Counted from the stretch's first letter, positions 8,608 to 19,190 are shown. The stretch: 64,000 nt of DNA from Rahnella ecdela (GCF_019049625.1 NZ_JAFMOY010000122.1:1-64000); one strand, 5' to 3'. Notes: a model not told the origin generated them from the letters alone. Made by a program: numbers and translations.

Positions 8608-9846
8608 ATGTTTGGTTGGACTTCTCGGCAGCGTAACGTTGCCATCGCCAGCTTCCTGAGCTGGACTCTCGATGCCTTTGACTTCTTCGTTCTGGTCTTT
8701 CTGCTCAGTGATATTGCCACGGCGTTTCAGGTTGATATCAAACAGGTCACGCTGGCTATATTGCTGACGCTGGCCGTGCGGCCAATCGGCGCGCTGCTCT
8801 TCGGGCGTGCTGCGGAAAAATACGGGCGCAAGCCGGTGCTGATGGTCAACATCGCGTTGTTTTCATTCTTCGAATTGTGTACCGCGGCGGCACCATCGCT
8901 GACCGTATTCCTCATCCTTCGCGTCATTTACGGCATCGCGATGGGCGGTGTCTGGGGCGTAGCTTCTTCGCTGGCGATGGAAACCATTCCTGACCGTTCA
9001 CGCGGCCTGATGTCCGGGATTTTCCAGGCTGGTTATCCTTTTGGGTATCTGCTGGCCGCTGTGGTCTACGGCTTACTGTTTAACGTAGTGGGCTGGCGTG
9101 GAATGTTTGTGATTGGTGCGGTGCCCATTTTCCTGCTGCCTTTCATCTGGTTCAAAGTGCAGGAATCACCCGTCTGGCTGGCCGCACGGGAACGCAACGA
9201 AAGCACGGCCCTGATGCCGGTGCTGAAGAAAAATTGGAAGCTGTGTGTCTACCTCGTGGTGCTGATGGCGGGCTTTAATTTCTTCAGTCACGGCACGCAA
9301 GATCTCTACCCGACCTTTCTGAAAGTTCAGCATGGTTTCGATGCTCATACCGTCAGTTTAATTGCCATAAGCTACAACATCGCGTCAATTATTGGCGGGG
9401 TCTTCTTCGGTGCGCTTTCTGAAAAGATTGGCCGTAAGAAAGCCATCATCATCGCCGCGCTGCTTTCCCTGCCGGTCATTCCATTGTGGGCATTCTCCGG
9501 CGGCTCGTGGATGCTGGGACTCGGGGCGTTTTTGATGCAGTTCATGGTGCAGGGCGCATGGGGCGTGGTGCCAACTTATCTCACCGAACTGGTGCCCGCC
9601 AACACGCGCGCTGTTCTGCCGGGGTTTGTTTATCAGCTCGGGAACCTGATTGCTTCAGTCAATGCGACGCTTCAGGCCTACATTGCTGAAAGTCACGGAC
9701 ACAATTACGGACTGGCGATGGCGATTGTGGCCGGTACCGTTGCTATCCTGATTTCTGTTCTGGTGGCATTTGGCCGCGATACCCGGGGAAAAGCCATTGC
9801 CGGAGCAATAAATAATCAGGCGGTCAATGATCACGCTAAGGTTTGA
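8608..9846 (+). CDS. MFS transporter, SHS (sialate/lactate:H+ symporter) type
   Basis: A 412-residue major facilitator protein with about 12 membrane segments. It opens with RQRNVAIASFLSWTLDAFDFFVL, typical of the sialate:H+ symporter group that includes NanT and Jen1-type lactate/pyruvate carriers. The loop motifs GRAAEKYGRKPVL and GALSEKIGRKKAI are MFS signatures. The substrate is not certain; a carboxylate such as lactate, or a sugar acid, is most likely. The start at 8608 is preferred (AGGGA upstream, MFGWTSRQ); an in-frame GTG at 8569 would add 13 residues. No gene of this type lies between yifB and ilvL in E. coli, so this is probably a lineage-specific insertion. Confidence 0.88.
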   Translation: MFGWTSRQRNVAIASFLSWTLDAFDFFVLVFLLSDIATAFQVDIKQVTLAILLTLAVRPIGALLFGRAAEKYGRKPVLMVNIALFSFFELCTAAAPSLTVFLILRVIYGIAMGGVWGVASSLAMETIPDRSRGLMSGIFQAGYPFGYLLAAVVYGLLFNVVGWRGMFVIGAVPIFLLPFIWFKVQESPVWLAARERNESTALMPVLKKNWKLCVYLVVLMAGFNFFSHGTQDLYPTFLKVQHGFDAHTVSLIAISYNIASIIGGVFFGALSEKIGRKKAIIIAALLSLPVIPLWAFSGGSWMLGLGAFLMQFMVQGAWGVVPTYLTELVPANTRAVLPGFVYQLGNLIASVNATLQAYIAESHGHNYGLAMAIVAGTVAILISVLVAFGRDTRGKAIAGAINNQAVNDHAKV

Positions 9847-9907
9847 TTTCTCTGACGATTTCTCGCGGATTATGCAACGGACTGCAAATAATAACGCAAG
9901 AAAAGTG

Positions 9908-9935
9908 TTGTCATTAAATAGCTGACTGTGATAAC
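9908..9935 (+). promoter_or_regulatory. Candidate ilv operon promoter
   Basis: TTGTCA at 9908-9913 and GATAAC at 9930-9935 are spaced 16 bases apart. They lie about 45 bases upstream of the leader peptide, where the main ilv operon promoter is expected. The predicted start would be near 9942. Confidence 0.5.
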
Positions 9936-9978
9936 TCTGTAGGCAATCGTTCGCAATATGAATTACAGAAACCTAAAA

Positions 9979-10080
9979 ATGAAAGCCCTTCTCCTCGTAG
10001 TTAGCCTAGTCGTGATTAGCGTGGTGGTGATTATTATCCCACCGTGCGGGGCTGCACTTGGACGAAGAAAGGCTTATTAA
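9979..10080 (+). CDS. ilvL: ilv operon leader peptide
   Basis: A 33-residue leader peptide. From residue 4 to 20 it consists almost entirely of Leu, Val and Ile codons (15 of 17), then ends PPCGAALGRRKAY. The E. coli IlvL is 32 residues and almost the same. Ribosome stalling at these codons when a charged branched-chain tRNA is scarce prevents formation of the downstream terminator and lets RNA polymerase enter ilvXGMEDA. Confidence 0.96.
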   Translation: MKALLLVVSLVVISVVVIIIPPCGAALGRRKAY

Positions 10081-10100
10081 ACAAGCCTGAACCTGAAAAG

Positions 10101-10134
10101 AAACCCCGCACCGAAAGGTCCGGGGTTTTTTTTT
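10101..10134 (+). terminator. ilv operon attenuator
   Basis: AAACCCCGCACC, a GAAA loop and GGTCCGGGGTTT form a 12-bp stem with one mismatch, followed by a long T tract. It lies 20 bases after the ilvL stop codon and is the transcription terminator of the attenuation mechanism. Confidence 0.93.
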
Positions 10135-10175
10135 GGGGTCAGGAATTTCAGAGAACAGTGAAGCGGGGTCGGAAA

Positions 10176-10226
10176 ATGAGCAACAGCATAATGTTCTGCA
10201 CTTGTCGCAAAAAGGCAGGAGAATAA
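10176..10226 (+). CDS. ilvX: Small protein IlvX
   Basis: A 16-residue open frame, [16 protein letters not shown], in exactly the position and of the same length as E. coli IlvX (MNNSTKFCFSRFRTGN from memory). It has a GGGG ribosome-binding site upstream. Its stop codon lies two bases before the ilvG start, and the ilvG ribosome-binding site is inside its last codons, so translation of ilvX probably opens ilvG. Its biochemical role is unknown. The N-terminal half is more conserved than the rest. Confidence 0.75.
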   Translation: MSNSIMFCTCRKKAGE

Positions 10227-10228
10227 GG

Positions 10229-11875
10229 ATGAACGGAGCACAGTGGGTAGTACAAGCGTTGCGTGCGCAGGGTGTAAATACAGTATTTGGTTATCCTGGC
10301 GGGGCAATCATGCCGGTATACGATGCATTGTATGACGGCGGCGTGGAACACCTTCTGTGCCGGCACGAGCAGGGCGCCGCAATGGCGGCCATCGGTTATG
10401 CCCGTTCAACCGGTAAAGTCGGGGTGTGTATCGCCACTTCCGGCCCTGGCGCGACCAACCTCATCACCGGTCTGGCCGACGCGCTGTTAGATTCCGTTCC
10501 GCTGGTGGCTATCACCGGTCAGGTAGGCTCCGCGTTCATCGGCACCGACGCCTTTCAGGAGATCGACGTTTTAGGTTTGTCCCTGGCCTGCACCAAGCAC
10601 AGCTTCCTGGTTGAATCGCTGGACGCGCTGCCCGAGATCATGGCAGAAGCCTTTGCCATCGCCACTTCAGGGCGTCCGGGTCCGGTTCTGATCGACATCC
10701 CGAAAGACATTCAGCTGGCGACCGGCGAATTGCCACCGCATTTGCTGGCGGTAGAAGAAACCTTCCCGCATCCGGCAGCTGAACTGCAACAAGCCAGCGC
10801 GATGATCGCTGCGGCGCAAAAACCGATGATCTACGTCGGCGGCGGCGTGGGTATGGCGCAGGCGGTTCCGGCTTTACGTGAGTTTATCTCAGCCACCGGT
10901 ATGCCGGCCGTCGCCACGCTGAAAGGGTTGGGCGCACCGGATGCCGCTGACCCGTGTTATCTGGGGATGCTGGGTATGCATGGCACCAAAGCGGCGAATC
11001 TGGCGGTTCAGTCCTGTGATTTACTGATTGCCGTCGGTGCGCGTTTTGATGACCGGGTGACCGGCAAACTGAATACCTTCGCGCCAAACGCGGCCGTTAT
11101 CCACATGGATATCGATCCCGCCGAGCTGAACAAATTACGTCAGGCGCACGTGGCGTTGCAGGGTGATTTGAACTCCCTGTTACCGGCATTGCAGCAACCG
11201 CTGAGCATCAGCGCATGGCGTGACGAAGTGATGACGCTGAAAGCGCAGGGCGAATGGCGATACGACCACCCGGGTGAAGCGATTTATGCGCCGCTGTTGC
11301 TGAAACAAATCTCTGATCGTAAATCTGCCAGCACCGTAGTGACCACCGACGTCGGTCAGCACCAGATGTGGACTGCGCAACATATGCAGTTCAGCCGCCC
11401 GGAAAACTTCATCACTTCCAGCGGTCTGGGCACGATGGGCTTTGGCGTTCCGGCTGCCGTTGGCGCACAGGTCGCCCGTCCGGACGACATGGTGATCTGC
11501 GTTTCCGGTGACGGTTCATTCATGATGAACGTTCAGGAGCTGGGTACCATCAAGCGAAAACAGCTGCCAGTCAAAATCCTGTTACTGGATAACCAGCGGT
11601 TAGGAATGGTCCGGCAGTGGCAGGAACTGTTCTTTGACGGCCGCTTTAGTGAAACCAACCTTTCTGATAATCCCGATTTTGTGACGCTGGCCAGCGCATT
11701 CAACATCCCCGGCCAGCGTATCCACCGTAAAGACCAAGTCGATGCTGCTCTGAACGCGTTCTTCAATAGCGAAGGCCCATATTTGCTTCAGGTTTCCATC
11801 GATGAAAATGAGAATGTCTGGCCGCTGGTTCCACCGGGCGCAGGCAACGAAACCATGTTGGAGAAAATGTCATGA
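10229..11875 (+). CDS. ilvG: Acetolactate synthase II, catalytic subunit
   Basis: A 548-residue thiamine-diphosphate enzyme that condenses two pyruvates, or pyruvate and 2-oxobutyrate, as the first common step to valine and isoleucine. It carries the catalytic glutamate in RHEQGA (Glu47) and the cofactor motif GDGSFMMN ending in DNQ. The frame is intact, unlike K-12, where ilvG is frameshifted and acetolactate synthase II is inactive. The start at 10229 gives MNGAQWVV, as in E. coli, and has GGAGAA upstream. It overlaps ilvM by four bases, so the large and small subunits are translationally coupled. Confidence 0.97.
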   Translation: MNGAQWVVQALRAQGVNTVFGYPGGAIMPVYDALYDGGVEHLLCRHEQGAAMAAIGYARSTGKVGVCIATSGPGATNLITGLADALLDSVPLVAITGQVGSAFIGTDAFQEIDVLGLSLACTKHSFLVESLDALPEIMAEAFAIATSGRPGPVLIDIPKDIQLATGELPPHLLAVEETFPHPAAELQQASAMIAAAQKPMIYVGGGVGMAQAVPALREFISATGMPAVATLKGLGAPDAADPCYLGMLGMHGTKAANLAVQSCDLLIAVGARFDDRVTGKLNTFAPNAAVIHMDIDPAELNKLRQAHVALQGDLNSLLPALQQPLSISAWRDEVMTLKAQGEWRYDHPGEAIYAPLLLKQISDRKSASTVVTTDVGQHQMWTAQHMQFSRPENFITSSGLGTMGFGVPAAVGAQVARPDDMVICVSGDGSFMMNVQELGTIKRKQLPVKILLLDNQRLGMVRQWQELFFDGRFSETNLSDNPDFVTLASAFNIPGQRIHRKDQVDAALNAFFNSEGPYLLQVSIDENENVWPLVPPGAGNETMLEKMS

Positions 11876-12135
11876 TGCAGCATAACGTCTCAATCCAGGC
11901 CCGTTTCCGCCCTGAAATGTTAGAACGCGTATTACGCGTTGTTCGCCACCGTGGTTTCCAGGTGTGCGCGATGAACATGACCCCCATGGTCAATGCGGAA
12001 AACATAAATATCGAATTGACCGTTGCCAGCCAGCGCCCGGTAGATTTACTGTCTTCACAGTTACGCAAACTTATGGATGTCGCTTGTGTCGAGATCCAGC
12101 AACATACATCACAACAAATACGCGCGAATGCGTGA
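11872..12135 (+). CDS. ilvM: Acetolactate synthase II, regulatory subunit
   Basis: An 87-residue ACT-domain small subunit, the same length as E. coli IlvM. It stabilises and activates IlvG; the isozyme II holoenzyme is largely valine-insensitive. The start ATG (11872) overlaps the ilvG stop. A second ATG follows at once (MMQHNVSIQ), and the first is taken as in E. coli. The central residues [20 protein letters not shown] match the family core. Confidence 0.95.
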   Translation: MMQHNVSIQARFRPEMLERVLRVVRHRGFQVCAMNMTPMVNAENINIELTVASQRPVDLLSSQLRKLMDVACVEIQQHTSQQIRANA

Positions 12136-12151
12136 GTAAAGGAACGAGAGA

Positions 12152-13081
12152 ATGACGAAGAAAGCTGATTACATTTGGTTCAATGGCGAGATGGTTCCGT
12201 GGGCAGAAGCAAAAGTTCACGTCATGTCACACGCACTGCATTACGGCACTTCCGTATTCGAAGGCGTGCGTTGCTACGACTCCCACAAAGGGCCGGTCGT
12301 ATTCCGTCACCGTGAACATATGCAGCGTCTGCGCGATTCCGCAAAAATCTACCGTATGCCGGTTTCTCAGAGCGTGGATGAGCTGATGGAAGCTTGCCGC
12401 GAAACTCTGCGCAAAAACAATCTGGTCAGCGCGTATATCCGTCCGCTGGTGTTTGTCGGCGATGTGGGTATGGGCGTTAATCCGCCGGACGGCTACAAAA
12501 CTGACGTGATCATCGCCGCTTTCCCGTGGGGCGCGTATCTGGGCGAAGAAGCACTGGAGCAGGGTATCGACGCGATGGTGTCTTCCTGGAACCGCGTTGC
12601 CGCTAACACCATTCCAACTGCCGCGAAAGCCGGTGGTAACTACCTGTCCTCCTTGCTGGTTGGCAGCGAAGCACGTCGCCACGGTTATCAGGAAGGTATC
12701 GCGCTGGACGTTCACGGTTATGTTTCTGAAGGCGCTGGCGAAAACCTGTTTGAAGTGAAAGAAGGCATTCTGTTTACGCCTCCGTTTACCTCTTCCGCTC
12801 TGCCGGGTATCACCCGCGACGCTATTATTAAACTGGCGAAAGACATGGGTCTCGAAGTGCGTGAGCAGGTTCTGTCCCGCGAGTCCCTGTATCTGGCAGA
12901 CGAAGTCTTCATGTCCGGTACCGCCGCAGAAATCACGCCGGTTCGCAGCGTTGACGGTATTCAGGTCGGCATCGGTAAACGCGGCCCGGTCACCAAACAA
13001 ATTCAGGATGCATTCTTCGGCTTGTTCACAGGCAAGACCGAAGACAAATGGGGTTGGCTGGATCCAATCAACCCACAATAA
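12152..13081 (+). CDS. ilvE: Branched-chain amino acid aminotransferase
   Basis: A 309-residue fold-type IV PLP enzyme that makes the final transamination to valine, leucine and isoleucine. The pyridoxal-phosphate lysine is in TAAKAGGNYLSSLL (about Lys159), and the phosphate-binding SGTAAEITPV segment is present. It is nearly identical to E. coli IlvE along its whole length. It lies 16 bases after ilvM, with AAAGGA as ribosome-binding site. Confidence 0.97.
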   Translation: MTKKADYIWFNGEMVPWAEAKVHVMSHALHYGTSVFEGVRCYDSHKGPVVFRHREHMQRLRDSAKIYRMPVSQSVDELMEACRETLRKNNLVSAYIRPLVFVGDVGMGVNPPDGYKTDVIIAAFPWGAYLGEEALEQGIDAMVSSWNRVAANTIPTAAKAGGNYLSSLLVGSEARRHGYQEGIALDVHGYVSEGAGENLFEVKEGILFTPPFTSSALPGITRDAIIKLAKDMGLEVREQVLSRESLYLADEVFMSGTAAEITPVRSVDGIQVGIGKRGPVTKQIQDAFFGLFTGKTEDKWGWLDPINPQ

Positions 13082-13153
13082 TTTTAAGAATGAAATTCAG
13101 CAGGCAGCGATTTCGCAGCCTGCTAAACAGAAATGATTTGGAGTGAACAGAGC

Positions 13154-15004
13154 ATGCCTAAGTACCGTTCCCATACCACGACTCATGGCCGCAACATGGC
13201 TGGTGCCCGCGCTTTATGGCGTGCCACCGGCATGACCGATGACGATTTCGGCAAGCCAATTATTGCCGTCGTCAACTCATTCACCCAGTTTGTACCGGGC
13301 CACGTGCATTTGCGCGACCTGGGTAAACTGGTTGCCGAGCAAATCGAAGCGTCCGGCGGCGTGGCGAAAGAGTTCAACACTATCGCCGTGGATGACGGGA
13401 TCGCCATGGGTCATGGCGGCATGCTGTATTCACTGCCTTCACGTGAGCTGATCGCTGACTCCGTGGAATACATGGTTAACGCGCACTGCGCCGATGCCAT
13501 GGTGTGTATTTCAAACTGCGACAAAATCACGCCGGGAATGCTGATGGCGTCACTTCGCCTGAACATTCCGGTGATCTTCGTTTCCGGCGGCCCGATGGAA
13601 GCCGGTAAAACTAAGCTGTCTGACAAAATCATCAAACTCGATTTGGTCGATGCGATGATTCAGGGCGCAAACCCGAACGTCAGCGATGCCGACAGCGAAC
13701 AAATCGAACGTTCTGCCTGTCCGACCTGCGGTTCCTGTTCCGGTATGTTCACCGCTAACTCCATGAACTGTCTGACCGAAGCGCTGGGTCTGTCTCAGCC
13801 GGGTAACGGTTCATTGCTGGCAACGCACGCCGACCGCCGCGACCTGTTCCTGAATGCCGGTCGCCGTATTGTTGAGCTGACCAAGCGTTATTACGAGCAG
13901 GACGACGCAAGCGCATTGCCACGCAACATCGCCAGCAAAGCCGCATTCGAAAACGCCATGATCCTGGATATTGCCATGGGCGGTTCCACCAACACCGTTC
14001 TGCACCTGCTGGCAGCGGCCCAGGAAGGTGAAATCGATTTCGACATGACCGACATCGACCGCCTGTCTCGCAAAGTGCCGCATCTGTGTAAAGTCGCGCC
14101 GAGCACCCAGAAATACCATATGGAAGACGTTCACCGTGCCGGTGGCGTGCTGGCCATTTTGGGCGAACTTGATCGTGCCAATCTTCTTAACCGCGACGTG
14201 AAAAACATTCTCGGCCTGACCCTGAACCAGACGCTGGATCAGTACGACATCATGCTGACCAAAGACGAAGCGGTGAAAAAAATGTTCCGCGCGGGCCCGG
14301 CCGGTATCCGCACCACTCAGGCGTTTTCACAGGATTGCCGCTGGGACACGCTCGATGATGACCGTGCCGAAGGCTGTATCCGTTCTCTGGAACACGCGTT
14401 CAGCAAAGACGGTGGTCTGGCCGTGCTTTACGGCAACATCGCTGAAGCGGGCAGTATCGTTAAAACCGCAGGCGTGGATGAATCCAACCTGACCTTCCGT
14501 GGCCCGGCAAAAGTTTACGAAAGCCAGGACGATGCCGTTTCCGCAATTCTCGGTGGCAAAGTGGTGTCCGGCGACGTGGTAGTGATTCGTTACGAAGGGC
14601 CAAAAGGCGGGCCGGGCATGCAGGAAATGCTGTATCCGACCACGTATCTGAAATCCATGGGTCTCGGTAAAGAATGCGCGCTGATCACCGACGGTCGTTT
14701 CTCCGGCGGTACCTCCGGTCTGTCCATCGGCCACGTTTCTCCGGAAGCGGGCAGCGGCGGTCTGATTGCACTGGTTGAAGATGGCGACATCATCGATATC
14801 GATATTCCAAACCGAAAAATGGTGCTGGACGTTCCTGCGGCTGAACTGGCTGCACGTCACGAAGCCGAACTGGCTCGCGGCGACAAAGCCTGGACGCCGA
14901 AAAACCGTGAACGCGTGGTTTCTCTGGCGCTGCGTGCTTACGCATTGCTGGCGACCAGTGCGGACAAAGGCGCAGTACGCGACAAGTCTAAGCTGGGAGG
15001 CTGA
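13154..15004 (+). CDS. ilvD: Dihydroxy-acid dehydratase
   Basis: A 616-residue IlvD/Edd-family iron-sulfur dehydratase, the same length as E. coli. It converts dihydroxy-isovalerate and dihydroxy-methylvalerate to the 2-oxo acids. Cluster cysteines lie in [10 protein letters not shown] and [15 protein letters not shown], and the C-terminal [19 protein letters not shown] block is intact. The start at 13154 gives [15 protein letters not shown] with TTGGAGTG upstream; an upstream in-frame ATG at 13133 would add seven non-homologous residues. The ilvA start follows five bases after its stop. Confidence 0.97.
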   Translation: MPKYRSHTTTHGRNMAGARALWRATGMTDDDFGKPIIAVVNSFTQFVPGHVHLRDLGKLVAEQIEASGGVAKEFNTIAVDDGIAMGHGGMLYSLPSRELIADSVEYMVNAHCADAMVCISNCDKITPGMLMASLRLNIPVIFVSGGPMEAGKTKLSDKIIKLDLVDAMIQGANPNVSDADSEQIERSACPTCGSCSGMFTANSMNCLTEALGLSQPGNGSLLATHADRRDLFLNAGRRIVELTKRYYEQDDASALPRNIASKAAFENAMILDIAMGGSTNTVLHLLAAAQEGEIDFDMTDIDRLSRKVPHLCKVAPSTQKYHMEDVHRAGGVLAILGELDRANLLNRDVKNILGLTLNQTLDQYDIMLTKDEAVKKMFRAGPAGIRTTQAFSQDCRWDTLDDDRAEGCIRSLEHAFSKDGGLAVLYGNIAEAGSIVKTAGVDESNLTFRGPAKVYESQDDAVSAILGGKVVSGDVVVIRYEGPKGGPGMQEMLYPTTYLKSMGLGKECALITDGRFSGGTSGLSIGHVSPEAGSGGLIALVEDGDIIDIDIPNRKMVLDVPAAELAARHEAELARGDKAWTPKNRERVVSLALRAYALLATSADKGAVRDKSKLGG

Positions 15005-15009
15005 CAGCC

Positions 15010-16554
15010 ATGGCGGTATCACAACCTCTACCCGACCAGCCGTGCGGCGCAGAATATCTGCGTGCCGTGCTGCGTGCGCCGGTTTATGAAGTCGCGCAGG
15101 TGACGCCTTTGCAGGTCATGGAAAAGATCTCTTCCCGGCTGGGTAACACCATTCTGGTGAAGAGGGAAGACCGCCAGGCCGTTCACAGTTTTAAACTGCG
15201 CGGTGCGTATTCGATGATTGCCAGCCTGACCGAAGACGAGGCCGCACGCGGTGTCGTCACGGCATCAGCCGGTAATCACGCGCAGGGCGTGGCGCTTTCT
15301 GCCACCAAAAAAGGCATCAAATCGCTGATTGTGATGCCGGTCGCGACCGCTGATATCAAAGTCGACGCCGTACGTAATTTCGGTGGCGAAGTGTTGCTGC
15401 ATGGTGCGAATTTCGATGAGGCGAAAGCCAAAGCGATCACGCTTTCGCAGGAACAGGGCATGACGTTTGTGCCGCCGTTCGACCATCCGGCGGTAATCGC
15501 CGGGCAAGGCACGCTGGCGATGGAACTGCTGCAACAGGATGCGCATCTCGATCGCGTATTTGTTCCCGTCGGTGGCGGTGGTCTGGCTGCCGGTGTGGCG
15601 GTGCTTATCAAACAGCTGATGCCGCAGATTAAGGTGATCGGCGTCGAAGCCGAAGATTCTGCCTGCCTGCGTGCTGCGCTGGATGCCGGTGAGCCGGTTG
15701 ATCTGGCGCGTGTCGGGTTGTTTGCAGAAGGCGTGGCTGTGAAGCGTATCGGTAACGAAACCTTCCGTCTGTGCCGCGAATATCTCGATGACGTCATCAC
15801 CGTCGACAGCGATGCCATCTGCGCAGCCGTGAAAGATTTATTCGAAGATGTACGTGCGATTGCAGAACCTTCCGGTGCGCTGGCGCTGGCGGGGCTCAAG
15901 AAATACGTGCAGCAGCACAACATTCAGGGCGAGCGTCTGGCGCATGTGCTTTCCGGCGCGAACGTGAATTTCCATGGTCTGCGTTATGTGTCAGAACGCT
16001 GCGAGTTGGGCGAACAACGCGAAGCGCTGCTGGCGGTGACTATTCCTGAGCGCAAAGGCAGTTTCCTGAAATTCTGTCAGCTGCTGGGTGGCCGTTCGGT
16101 GACGGAGTTCAACTACCGTTATGCCGATGCGGATAACGCCTGCATCTTTGTGGGCGTGCGTTTGACGCGCGGTCACGCAGAACGTCAGGAAATCATCGAC
16201 GAACTGAATCATGACGGTTATCAGGTAGTGGATCTGTCCGACGATGAAATGGCGAAACTTCACGTGCGTTACATGGTGGGTGGCCGCCCGACCAAACCTC
16301 TGCGTGAGCGGCTTTACAGCTTTGAGTTCCCGGAATCGCCGGGTGCTTTGCTGAAATTCCTGCATACGTTGGGCACGCACTGGAATATTTCGCTGTTCCA
16401 TTACCGTAGCCATGGCACCGATTTTGGTCGCGTGCTGGCGGCGTTTGAGCTGAATGAAGAGGAGCCGGAGTTCGAGCAGAACCTCTCTGCTCTGGGTTAT
16501 GACTGTCACAACGAAAGTGATAATCCGGCGTTCCGCTTCTTCTTAGCGGGCTAG
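15010..16554 (+). CDS. ilvA: Threonine deaminase (biosynthetic)
   Basis: A 514-residue PLP enzyme that deaminates threonine to 2-oxobutyrate, committing carbon to isoleucine. The cofactor lysine is Lys62 in SFKLRGAY, and the phosphate loop GGGGLAAG is present. Two ACT-like regulatory domains (about residues 340-514), including the LLGGRSVTEFNYRYAD segment, confer inhibition by isoleucine and activation by valine. It ends the ilvXGMEDA operon and is followed by a strong terminator. Confidence 0.97.
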   Translation: MAVSQPLPDQPCGAEYLRAVLRAPVYEVAQVTPLQVMEKISSRLGNTILVKREDRQAVHSFKLRGAYSMIASLTEDEAARGVVTASAGNHAQGVALSATKKGIKSLIVMPVATADIKVDAVRNFGGEVLLHGANFDEAKAKAITLSQEQGMTFVPPFDHPAVIAGQGTLAMELLQQDAHLDRVFVPVGGGGLAAGVAVLIKQLMPQIKVIGVEAEDSACLRAALDAGEPVDLARVGLFAEGVAVKRIGNETFRLCREYLDDVITVDSDAICAAVKDLFEDVRAIAEPSGALALAGLKKYVQQHNIQGERLAHVLSGANVNFHGLRYVSERCELGEQREALLAVTIPERKGSFLKFCQLLGGRSVTEFNYRYADADNACIFVGVRLTRGHAERQEIIDELNHDGYQVVDLSDDEMAKLHVRYMVGGRPTKPLRERLYSFEFPESPGALLKFLHTLGTHWNISLFHYRSHGTDFGRVLAAFELNEEEPEFEQNLSALGYDCHNESDNPAFRFFLAG

Positions 16555-16561
16555 AAAATCC

Positions 16562-16587
16562 AGGGGCCCAAACGGGCCCCTTTTTCT
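16562..16587. terminator. Terminator of the ilvGMEDA operon
   Basis: AGGGGCCC-AAAC-GGGCCCCT followed by TTTTTCTTT. It lies between the convergent 3' ends of ilvA and ilvY. The clear T tract is on the plus strand, so it mainly serves ilvA. Confidence 0.9.
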
Positions 16588-16614
16588 TTGCCATCATTTT
16601 GTCGCGAAGACCAG

Positions 16615-17496
16615 TTATAACAGCTGCCAGAACGCGTCGATCAGCGGTTCGTTCAGCCGTTTTTTCTGCACGCAAACGCCCAGTTCCAGCGGTGCGCCGA
16701 GCGTGACGTTATCCAGAATAGAAATACGGTTGCGCACCGGTTCCGGGCTGTTATCGACCACCACTGACGGAATGAGCGCGATGCCGCAACCTAGCGCGAC
16801 CATCGACACAATGGCTTCATGGCCGGATACCGTGGCGTAAATCAACGGATTGCTCAGACGGTTGCGTTTGAACCACACGTCAATGCGTTTTCGCGCCGGG
16901 CCATGTTCCGGCAGGATAAACGGAATTTGCGACCAGTCAGGATGAGGTTCGCTGACTTGCGTACGAACCGCGCAAGGCAGGGAAGGGGAAATCAGGATCA
17001 TCGGAATTTCGCCGATCTGCGTGAAATCGACGCTACCCGGCAAACTTTCCGGACGACCGGCAATCGCCAGATCCGCTTCGGTGGACTGCACTTTTTCCAC
17101 CGCGTCGGCAGCATCGCCTGTGGTTAGTTTGATTTCGACCAGCGGATGCTGCGCACGAAAGCGGTCGAGGATTGGCGGCAGATGGCTGTAGGCAGCTGTC
17201 ACCGAGCAGAACAGATGCAGCTCGCCGCTAAGCGTCGGGCCATGCTGATCCAATCCGCTGCGCAGTTGCTGGTAATGCAACAGCGTCTGCTGGGCAAAGT
17301 TTTTGAGTTGTTCGCCCGCACTGGTCAACTGCACGGTGCGGTTATCTCGCTGAAATAATGGCTGGCCGAGTTCTTCTTCCAGCCGCTGTATCTGGCGCGA
17401 CAAGGTGGACGGGCTGACATGCATCGCCTTCGACGAACGCCCAAAATGGCGGCTTTCCGCCAGATGTAAAAACAGTTTCAGATCACGTAAGTCCAT
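16615..17496 (-). CDS. ilvY: LysR-family activator of ilvC
   Basis: A 293-residue LysR-type regulator (297 in E. coli). The N-terminal helix-turn-helix spans about residues 1-60 (FLHLAESRHFGRSSKAMHVS and STLSRQIQRLE). IlvY binds the operators between ilvY and ilvC and activates ilvC when acetolactate or acetohydroxybutyrate, the IlvC substrates, accumulate. It also limits its own synthesis. It is divergent from ilvC, with 186 bases between the two starts. Confidence 0.95.
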   Translation of the reverse strand: MDLRDLKLFLHLAESRHFGRSSKAMHVSPSTLSRQIQRLEEELGQPLFQRDNRTVQLTSAGEQLKNFAQQTLLHYQQLRSGLDQHGPTLSGELHLFCSVTAAYSHLPPILDRFRAQHPLVEIKLTTGDAADAVEKVQSTEADLAIAGRPESLPGSVDFTQIGEIPMILISPSLPCAVRTQVSEPHPDWSQIPFILPEHGPARKRIDVWFKRNRLSNPLIYATVSGHEAIVSMVALGCGIALIPSVVVDNSPEPVRNRISILDNVTLGAPLELGVCVQKKRLNEPLIDAFWQLL

Positions 17497-17542
17497 AAAG
17501 AATGTCCGGCTCTTTAGCGTTAAAGATGACTGACTAAGAGTA

Positions 17543-17557
17543 TTGCATATTCTGCAA
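17543..17557. promoter_or_regulatory. Candidate IlvY operator
   Basis: TTGC-ATATTCT-GCAA is an inverted repeat with LysR-type spacing. It lies in the divergent ilvY-ilvC interval about 46 bases from the ilvY start, which is where the IlvY operators lie in E. coli. A second operator is expected nearer ilvC but was not resolved. Confidence 0.6.
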
Positions 17558-17682
17558 CGTCATCTTCGTAATATATCAATTTAAGCAATGTGTCACATGA
17601 CATATAGTGAATTCACGGCGTTCACCGGCTCACCGGTGAAACAAAAAATAACAGCACTTACCTCGATAGAACGGAGCAATAC

Positions 17683-19158
17683 ATGGCTAACTATTTCAAC
17701 ACACTGAACCTGCGTCAGCAGCTGGCACAACTGGGCAAATGCCGCTTCATGGGTCGCGATGAATTCGCAGACGAAGCCAGCTACCTCAAAGGTAAAAAAG
17801 TGGTGATTGTAGGCTGTGGCGCACAAGGCCTGAATCAGGGTCTGAACATGCGTGATTCCGGTCTGGATGTGTCTTACACCCTGCGTGCAGAAGCGATTGC
17901 TGAGAAGCGTGCTTCATGGCGTAAAGCGACCGAAAACGGCTTTAAAGTAGGCACCTACGAAGAACTGATCCCGCAAGCCGATCTGGTTGTAAACCTGACG
18001 CCAGACAAACAGCACAGCGCCGTGGTTAAAGCGGTTCAGCCTCTGATGAAAGATGGCGCGACGCTGGGCTATTCCCACGGTTTCAACATCGTTGAAGTCG
18101 GCGAGCAAATCCGTAAAGACATCACCGTGGTGATGGTTGCCCCGAAATGCCCCGGTACTGAAGTTCGTGAAGAATACAAACGTGGTTTCGGTGTACCGAC
18201 GCTTATCGCGGTTCACCCGGAAAACGACCCGAAAGGCGAAGGCATGGCGATTGCTAAAGCTTGGGCAGCAGCCACCGGCGGCCACCGTGCGGGCGTTCTG
18301 CAATCCTCCTTCGTTGCCGAAGTAAAATCTGACCTGATGGGTGAGCAGACTATCCTGTGTGGTATGTTGCAGGCTGGTTCTCTGCTGTGCTTTGATAAAC
18401 TGGTTGCTGACGGCGTTGATGAAGCATACGCAGAAAAACTGCTGCAGTTCGGCTGGGAAACTATCACCGAAGCGCTGAAACAAGGCGGCATCACGCTGAT
18501 GATGGATCGCCTGTCCAACCCGGCAAAACTGCGTGCTTACGCGCTGTCCGAACAACTGAAAGAGATCATGGCGCCACTGTTCCAGAAACACATGGACGAC
18601 ATCATCTCCGGCGAATTCTCCAGCGGCATGATGGCTGACTGGGCGAACGATGACAAAAACCTGCTGACCTGGCGTGAAGAAACGGGCGCAACCGCGTTCG
18701 AAAATGCACCACAGTTCGACGGTAAAATTTCCGAGCAGGAATACTTCGACCACGGTGTTGTGATGATTGCGATGGTGAAAGCAGGCGTTGAGCTGGCATT
18801 CGAAACCATGGTCGCTTCCGGCATCATCGAAGAATCTGCTTACTACGAATCACTGCACGAGCTGCCGCTGATCGCCAACACCGTTGCACGTAAGCGTCTG
18901 TACGAAATGAACGTGGTTATCTCTGATACCGCTGAATACGGCAACTACCTGTTCGCTAACGCCGCTGTACCTTTGCTGAAAGAGTTCATGACCATTCTGC
19001 AGGCGGGCGATTTGGGCAAATCTGTTGCTGAAACGCAGGTTGATAATGCGCAGCTGCGTGACGTTAACGAAGCGATTCGTAACCATTCAATCGAGTCTAT
19101 CGGCCGCACTCTGCGTGGCTATATGACTGATATGAAGCGTATCGCCGTAGCAAGCTGA
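17683..19158 (+). CDS. ilvC: Ketol-acid reductoisomerase (class II)
   Basis: A 491-residue long-form (class II) ketol-acid reductoisomerase, which converts acetolactate and acetohydroxybutyrate to the dihydroxy acids using NADPH. The Rossmann motif [11 protein letters not shown] lies near residues 44-54, and two copies of the knotted C-terminal domain account for the length. It is nearly identical to E. coli IlvC. It forms its own IlvY-activated transcription unit and has GGAG just before the start. Confidence 0.97.
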   Translation: MANYFNTLNLRQQLAQLGKCRFMGRDEFADEASYLKGKKVVIVGCGAQGLNQGLNMRDSGLDVSYTLRAEAIAEKRASWRKATENGFKVGTYEELIPQADLVVNLTPDKQHSAVVKAVQPLMKDGATLGYSHGFNIVEVGEQIRKDITVVMVAPKCPGTEVREEYKRGFGVPTLIAVHPENDPKGEGMAIAKAWAAATGGHRAGVLQSSFVAEVKSDLMGEQTILCGMLQAGSLLCFDKLVADGVDEAYAEKLLQFGWETITEALKQGGITLMMDRLSNPAKLRAYALSEQLKEIMAPLFQKHMDDIISGEFSSGMMADWANDDKNLLTWREETGATAFENAPQFDGKISEQEYFDHGVVMIAMVKAGVELAFETMVASGIIEESAYYESLHELPLIANTVARKRLYEMNVVISDTAEYGNYLFANAAVPLLKEFMTILQAGDLGKSVAETQVDNAQLRDVNEAIRNHSIESIGRTLRGYMTDMKRIAVAS

Positions 19159-19190
19159 TACCCTTCATACTTCGAACTACAGATGCAAAC

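Noticed and set aside
12227-13078. A 283-codon open frame on the minus strand
   Set aside because: It lies fully antisense to ilvE, has no recognisable family features and is explained by the codon bias of the real gene.
17914-18753. A 279-codon open frame on the minus strand
   Set aside because: It is antisense to ilvC, rich in Phe, Gln and His as expected for a shadow frame, and has no homology that I recognise.
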